Source: Paenibacillus lacisoli (GTDB lineage: Bacteria; Bacillota; Bacilli; Paenibacillales; Paenibacillaceae). Taken from it: a stretch of DNA of 61,740 nucleotides. The translations under genes and the position numbers were made by a program. Below the pieces are notes generated by a model. The model saw only the letters and a list, made by a program, of their open reading frames with translations, was not told the DNA's origin and did not search any database. Position 1 is the first letter of the stretch, and each line of letters opens with the position of its first letter. Location of the stretch: NCBI RefSeq assembly GCF_030580655.1, contig NZ_JAUQTB010000017.1, forward strand, positions 1-61,740. Direction: 5' to 3'. Shown piece by piece: positions 57,655 to 61,740 of this stretch.

Positions 57655-58344
57655 ATGATTCATTTATGGCAAAGAATGCTCGCAGTTGGGTGGATCATGA
57701 TGTTTTTATCTGCCTGCGGCAACCCCGGGATATCATACACTGCTTCCGGCAGTGCCGAGCTGTCTCCTGCCCGCATCCAAGATCTCCGTACAGTGTATCC
57801 TCTGGCCCAGGGTATTCCAGAGTTGATCGAGATGAGGGAGCTGACCTTTCAGGAGGTCGTTGAGCTCAGCGATTCGGTCATTATTGCGGAGGTCATTCAG
57901 CGATTGCCTGACTACAGGATCAATCTGACCTCCAACCCCGGCACTCCTGAAGGCGCATTAACCGGCAAACCGAGGCAGAGTGGAAATCAGGATACGTCTG
58001 CAGGCCAGGCGTCTTTTGCAGATTATCAGGTCAAGGTGAATACGATCATAACCGGTAAAAGTATTCCGACGACAATCCATCTGATCACCAACACTCAACT
58101 TACAGGCGTAGAGCCGGACCTGATGCCAGGCATGAAGCTCTTGGTTGCTGTCCAGCAGGCCAAAGGTAATCATCCCGAGGATCGATACTCTTTTACCCGA
58201 TATGCGGCTTATTACATTGTAGATGAACGTTTTGTGCTGGAAGTATATGAGGGCCAGAGTGAGCAGAGGCAGCAGTTTTCCGCGCTGACCAACGGTAAGA
58301 CATTGGAAAACCTGATGGATCATATCCGAAATATGAACCCATAG
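57655..58344 (+). CDS. Putative lipoprotein of unknown function
   Basis: A 229-residue protein whose N-terminus has a hydrophobic segment ending in the lipobox FLSACGN, so it should be lipidated by Lgt and anchored outside the membrane. The mature part has a beta-rich pattern (SDSVIIAEVIQRLPDY, TIITGKSIPTTIHLITN) reminiscent of small secreted domains that follow LSDSVIVA-type motifs; no catalytic residues stand out. GGAGGGG lies seven bases before ATG 57655; GTG 57652 is possible. It stands alone. Confidence 0.78.
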   Translation: MIHLWQRMLAVGWIMMFLSACGNPGISYTASGSAELSPARIQDLRTVYPLAQGIPELIEMRELTFQEVVELSDSVIIAEVIQRLPDYRINLTSNPGTPEGALTGKPRQSGNQDTSAGQASFADYQVKVNTIITGKSIPTTIHLITNTQLTGVEPDLMPGMKLLVAVQQAKGNHPEDRYSFTRYAAYYIVDERFVLEVYEGQSEQRQQFSALTNGKTLENLMDHIRNMNP

Positions 58345-58468
58345 ACAGCGAAACGCCCCTTATCTTTAGAATTCGCTTACATTGTTGATTTAATGACATG
58401 TTTTATCAGCTGGTTGTCTGTTATACTGGGTTCATATCGTGCTATCACGTTAACAGGAGGTTAATTCA

Positions 58469-61255
58469 TTGAGCGCAGAAAAATTAGGAATTCCATTAGA
58501 AGGCTTTGCTGAATTCAGCAGAAAAGTGGCAGCCGAAGGCGCAGTACTGTTGAAAAACGACGGACAGGTGCTTCCTCTCCGCGATTCCGAAAACGTTTCA
58601 GTTTTTGGCCGGGTTCAAGTTAACTATTATCGCAGCGGTACAGGCTCCGGCGGAAGTGTTAATGTCCCTTATACAACCAATCTGCTGGATGGACTGCGCA
58701 GCAAGAACAATGTACAGGTTAACGAAGAGCTTGCGAGTACCTACGAACAATGGATTCAGGAGAATCCCTTCGATAACGGCGGCGGGGGCTGGGCGGCTGA
58801 GCCGTGGCATCAAAAAGAAATGCCTTTGACTGATGAGCTGGTAGCCGCAGCCCGCAGCAAATCCAGCAAAGCGATTGTAGTCATTGGACGCACCGCAGGT
58901 GAAGACCAGGACAATGCTATAGAAGCTGGCAGCTACCTCTTAACGGAAGAAGAAAAGGATATGCTGCGCAAGGTTACTACACATTTTGAACAGACGGCCG
59001 TTGTCTTGAATGTCTCGAATATTATCGATATGAGCTGGTTGAATGATGATTCTCACGTGCACCCGATTGCTGGTGTCATCTATTCATGGCATGGCGGTAT
59101 GGAAGGCGGCAACGCGATTGCAGATGTACTGGTCGGCGAGGTGGTGCCAAGCGGCAAACTGACCGATACCATTGCTTTTTCTATTGAAGATTACCCGTCA
59201 ACGCGCAATTATGGTAATGAGTTCAAGAACCTCTATCAGGAAGATATTTATGTGGGGTACCGCTATTTCGAAACGTTTCGCCCTGAAAAGGTTCAGTATG
59301 AATTTGGCTACGGAATCTCCTACACCCAATTTGAAATTCAGCCGTCGGAGGCCAAGCTGGTAAAGCAAGATGGAGAAGATTATTTAGAAATTAAGGCAGC
59401 CGTAAAAAATACCGGAGATGTATATGCCGGCAAAGAGGTTGTGCAGGTCTATTACGAAGCACCGCAGGGTCAGCTGGGCCAGCCGTCCAGAGTACTCGCC
59501 GCATTCGGCAAGACCCCAACGCTGCAGCCCGGTGAATCCGAATCTTTGACGATCCAGTTCCCGGTAAACAAAATGGCATCATATGATGACAGCGGTGTGA
59601 CAGGACATCGTTCGGCTTACGTGCTTGAAGCGGGGACCTATCATCTATTCGTAGGTAATAGTGTGAAAAGTCTGGTTGAAGTACAGGTGGATGGACAGCA
59701 GGGCTATCAGATTGATACCTTGCGGGTCGTGGAGCAGCTGCAGGAGGCGATGGCGCCTACCGAGGACTTTACGAGAATGATGCCGGGTGCACGCCGCGAA
59801 GATGGCATATATGAACTGACTTTTGTTGAAGTACCGAAGCAGTTCATATCGCTTGCTGATCGGATTCGGCAGAATCTGCCTAAGACGATTGAACAGACAG
59901 GCAACCAAGGCTATACCTTAAAGGATGTTCAGGCAGGCACCATCAGCATGGAAACCTTTATCGCCCAGCTTAGTGATGAAGATCTTGCTGCGATTGTCCG
60001 CGGTGAAGGGATGAGCAGTCCGCTCGTTACACCAGGCACGGCTTCGGCGTTTGGCGGTGTTAGTGATTCACTCCTCGGCTTCGGTATTCCAGTTGGCTGT
60101 ACATCTGACGGCCCTTCGGGCATCCGTATGGACAGCGGACATCAGGCGACACAGGTTTCGATCGGGACCCTCCTGGCGGCAACCTGGAATACAGACCTTG
60201 TAGAGGAACTGTATGTACTGGAAGGTCAGGAGTTGCTCCGGAATGAAATTGATACGCTGCTCGGGCCTGGTCTGAATATTCGCCGCAGTCCGCTGAACGG
60301 CCGCAACTTTGAATATTTTTCTGAAGATCCACTGATCTCCGGCGCATTTGCCGCCGCTTGTATCCGCGGAATTATGAAGGGCGGCTCTAACGCCACCATG
60401 AAGCACTTTGCCTGCAACAGTCAGGAGAAGTACCGTACCAAAGTAGATGCAGTGGTATCTGAACGCGCGCTGCGTGAGATTTATCTGAAAGGCTTCGAGA
60501 TCGCCGTGAAAGAGGGCGGCGGTAACTCCATCATGACATCTTACAACCCAATCAACGGACATTGGGCGGCATCCAATTATGACTTGAATACAACCATCCT
60601 GCGCGGGGAATGGGGATTTGACGGTATTGTAATGACAGACTGGTGGGCAGTTATGAATGATTCGGCTCAAGGCGGTCCGGCTGATCGCAAGAACACCAAC
60701 TTCATGGTTCGTGCGCAGAACGATCTGTATATGGTTGTCAGCAACTACGGAGCTGAGATTAACGCCTATGGAGATAACACCATTGAATCTTTGGAGAACG
60801 GGACATTGACCCGCGGCGAACTGCAGCGCAGTGCGATCAACATTTGTAACTTCCTGATGAATGCTCCGGTATTCGGAAGAGACCAGGGAACGCAGGAGAC
60901 GGTTAACCACTTTGCGTCTAATTCAGCTCTTCAGGAAGAACAGGCCCAGGCAGCCGCCCAAGATGCATCGGTTAAAGTAGATATGAAAGGTTCGACCTTT
61001 GTCCGAGTGGATCAGGCTGGTGTGTACCGTATGTTCGTTCGGATTATGTCTCCGGATAATGAGCTGGCACAGTCTGCTTGCAATGTATCCTTCAATGATC
61101 AATTGGTAACGACGATCCAGACGAACGGTACCGACGGCAAGTGGATTAATCAGAAGCTGGTAAAGGTAGAGCTTGATGCAGGTGTATATGAAGTGAAATT
61201 CGAACATATTAAGCCAGGCCTTGAAGTGGAATCCATGGAGTTCAAACAGGTCTAA
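58469..61255 (+). CDS. Glycoside hydrolase family 3 protein with permuted domain order
   Basis: 928 residues from TTG 58469 (AGGAGG eight bases before). The order is reversed relative to most GH3 enzymes: residues ~1-260 are the alpha/beta sandwich domain (GAVLLKNDGQVLPL, IVVIGRTAGEDQD, VVPSGKLTDT), ~270-400 a fibronectin-III-like domain, and ~480-800 the catalytic barrel (TSDGPSGIRMD, GPGLNIRRSPLNGRNFEYFS, MKHFACNSQE, nucleophile Asp in IVMTDWW). A ~110-residue C-terminal beta domain follows. Such permuted GH3 enzymes are known as beta-glucosidases in rumen Firmicutes. No signal peptide is present, so it is likely cytoplasmic, cleaving imported oligosaccharides. Confidence 0.9.
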   Translation: MSAEKLGIPLEGFAEFSRKVAAEGAVLLKNDGQVLPLRDSENVSVFGRVQVNYYRSGTGSGGSVNVPYTTNLLDGLRSKNNVQVNEELASTYEQWIQENPFDNGGGGWAAEPWHQKEMPLTDELVAAARSKSSKAIVVIGRTAGEDQDNAIEAGSYLLTEEEKDMLRKVTTHFEQTAVVLNVSNIIDMSWLNDDSHVHPIAGVIYSWHGGMEGGNAIADVLVGEVVPSGKLTDTIAFSIEDYPSTRNYGNEFKNLYQEDIYVGYRYFETFRPEKVQYEFGYGISYTQFEIQPSEAKLVKQDGEDYLEIKAAVKNTGDVYAGKEVVQVYYEAPQGQLGQPSRVLAAFGKTPTLQPGESESLTIQFPVNKMASYDDSGVTGHRSAYVLEAGTYHLFVGNSVKSLVEVQVDGQQGYQIDTLRVVEQLQEAMAPTEDFTRMMPGARREDGIYELTFVEVPKQFISLADRIRQNLPKTIEQTGNQGYTLKDVQAGTISMETFIAQLSDEDLAAIVRGEGMSSPLVTPGTASAFGGVSDSLLGFGIPVGCTSDGPSGIRMDSGHQATQVSIGTLLAATWNTDLVEELYVLEGQELLRNEIDTLLGPGLNIRRSPLNGRNFEYFSEDPLISGAFAAACIRGIMKGGSNATMKHFACNSQEKYRTKVDAVVSERALREIYLKGFEIAVKEGGGNSIMTSYNPINGHWAASNYDLNTTILRGEWGFDGIVMTDWWAVMNDSAQGGPADRKNTNFMVRAQNDLYMVVSNYGAEINAYGDNTIESLENGTLTRGELQRSAINICNFLMNAPVFGRDQGTQETVNHFASNSALQEEQAQAAAQDASVKVDMKGSTFVRVDQAGVYRMFVRIMSPDNELAQSACNVSFNDQLVTTIQTNGTDGKWINQKLVKVELDAGVYEVKFEHIKPGLEVESMEFKQV

Positions 61256-61280
61256 TTTGTTATGTATATGATGTAGAACA

Positions 61281-61309
61281 AGATGAGCCCGTCTGGGCTC
61301 GTCTTTTTT
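61281..61309 (+). terminator. Terminator after the GH3 gene
   Basis: AGATGAGCCC-GTCT-GGGCTCGTCT followed by TTTTT. Confidence 0.9.
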
Positions 61310-61665
61310 ATTATTAAGAAGGTTTGACGGGTGGGAGGCAACCAATTGAATTGAGACCTTGTGTGCAGTTGTCATATTTTACATGTGGTAACTAACTGAC
61401 TGACGTGATATATTATAAATCCGCCCAATAAACGGCGCGGCAGAAACAAATTAAACAAAATAAAAAAGTTTAAAAAAGTTGTTGACGAAATGCTTGGTAA
61501 CATGGTAAGATATAAAAGTTGTCACCGAGAAACACTGACGGCGAACAAAATGCTTGATCTTTGAAAACTGAACAACGAGTGAGTATCGCTGTTACGAAAG
61601 TAACGGCAAACAATGAGATTTATATCTCGTCAGATTCAAAATGAGCTTATCGCTCTTTTCAATAC
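61310..61665 (+). other. Leader region of the next rRNA operon
   Basis: A 356-base gene-free region. The second half is the rRNA promoter and leader: TTGAAAACTGAAC (61561-61573), a hairpin GCTGTTAC-GAAA-GTAACGGC near 61589-61608 and GAGAT-TTAT-ATCTC near 61617-61629, typical of processing and antitermination leaders. The first ~120 bases show nothing that I can assign. Confidence 0.7.
61482..61511 (+). promoter_or_regulatory. rRNA operon promoter
   Basis: TTGACG and TAAGAT are 18 bases apart within a very AT-rich upstream tract (repeated AAAAAAGTT), as expected for an UP-element-like region. It lies ~155 bases before the 16S gene. Confidence 0.65.
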
Positions 61666-61740
61666 TTTATTGGAGAGTTTGATCCTGGCTCAGGACGAAC
61701 GCTGGCGGCGTGCCTAATACATGCAAGTCGAGCGGGGTTT
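61666..61740 (+). rRNA. 16S rRNA, 5' end (partial)
   Basis: The sequence from TTTATTGGAGAG through GAGTTTGATCCTGGCTCAG and GAACGCTGGCGGCGTGCC is the conserved start of 16S rRNA. It runs off the window. The exact 5' end is by analogy with Bacillus. Confidence 0.95.

Overview
The window comes from a Paenibacillus-type member of the Firmicutes. Evidence: strong AGGAGG-like ribosome binding sites, frequent TTG/GTG starts, the gene order hprK-lgt-ppaX, the yvcD-trxB-rapZ-yvcK-whiA-HPr cluster, the cggR-gap-pgk-tpi-gpmI-eno operon, secG/rnr/smpB/ssrA, several S-layer-homology (SLH) proteins and a large modular xylanase. Protein-coding DNA is about 50-55% G+C by eye. The window lies between two rRNA operons: it opens in the last bases of a 23S gene and closes in the first 75 bases of a 16S gene.

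Layout. 1-1000: 23S tail with no 5S gene after it, then eight tRNA genes and a terminator. 1-8.3 kb: PucR-type regulator, shared sugar-ABC ATPase (msmX/ugpC), hprK-lgt-ppaX-acetyltransferase, membrane acyltransferase. 8.5-17.2 kb: histidine operon hisZGDBHAFI-hisJ ending in a PRPP synthetase; hisC is absent. 17.3-24.6 kb: TPR/HTH protein, trxB, glcK, rapZ, yvcK, whiA and an HPr-family protein. 24.7-26.9 kb: two secreted proteins. 26.9-27.8 kb: clpP (minus strand, CtsR box over its promoter) and tRNA-Arg. 28-35.7 kb: cggR-gap-pgk-tpiA-gpmI-eno with a well-placed CggR operator, then secG. 35.8-41.5 kb: a divergent chemoreceptor-like membrane protein, rnr, smpB, ssrA.

41.5-45.6 kb is an AT-rich accessory block inserted at the 3' end of ssrA. 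A perfect 86-bp repeat of the tmRNA 3' end bounds it (41458-41543 and 45523-45608), and two decayed tmRNA pieces lie inside. Every tmRNA end is followed by its own terminator-like hairpin, which suggests serial integrations. It carries a Doc toxin with an AbrB-type antitoxin, a small lipoprotein ORF, a ParB-like gene and a second ParB-like copy broken by an in-frame TGA. No integrase is visible. The ssrA terminator that probably belonged to the chromosome now sits beyond the far repeat.

45.6-61.3 kb: SLH fragment, SGNH esterase, GH10 xylanase with CBM and SLH modules, a second SLH protein, a PspA/zinc-ribbon/TPM/SPFH envelope-stress operon (like B. subtilis ydjFGHI), a lipoprotein, and a GH3 glycosidase whose domains are in permuted order. 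Carbon control is a recurring theme: HprK, an HPr-family protein, glucokinase, the CggR-controlled glycolytic operon and two cre-like sites next to hemicellulose genes all lie within this window.
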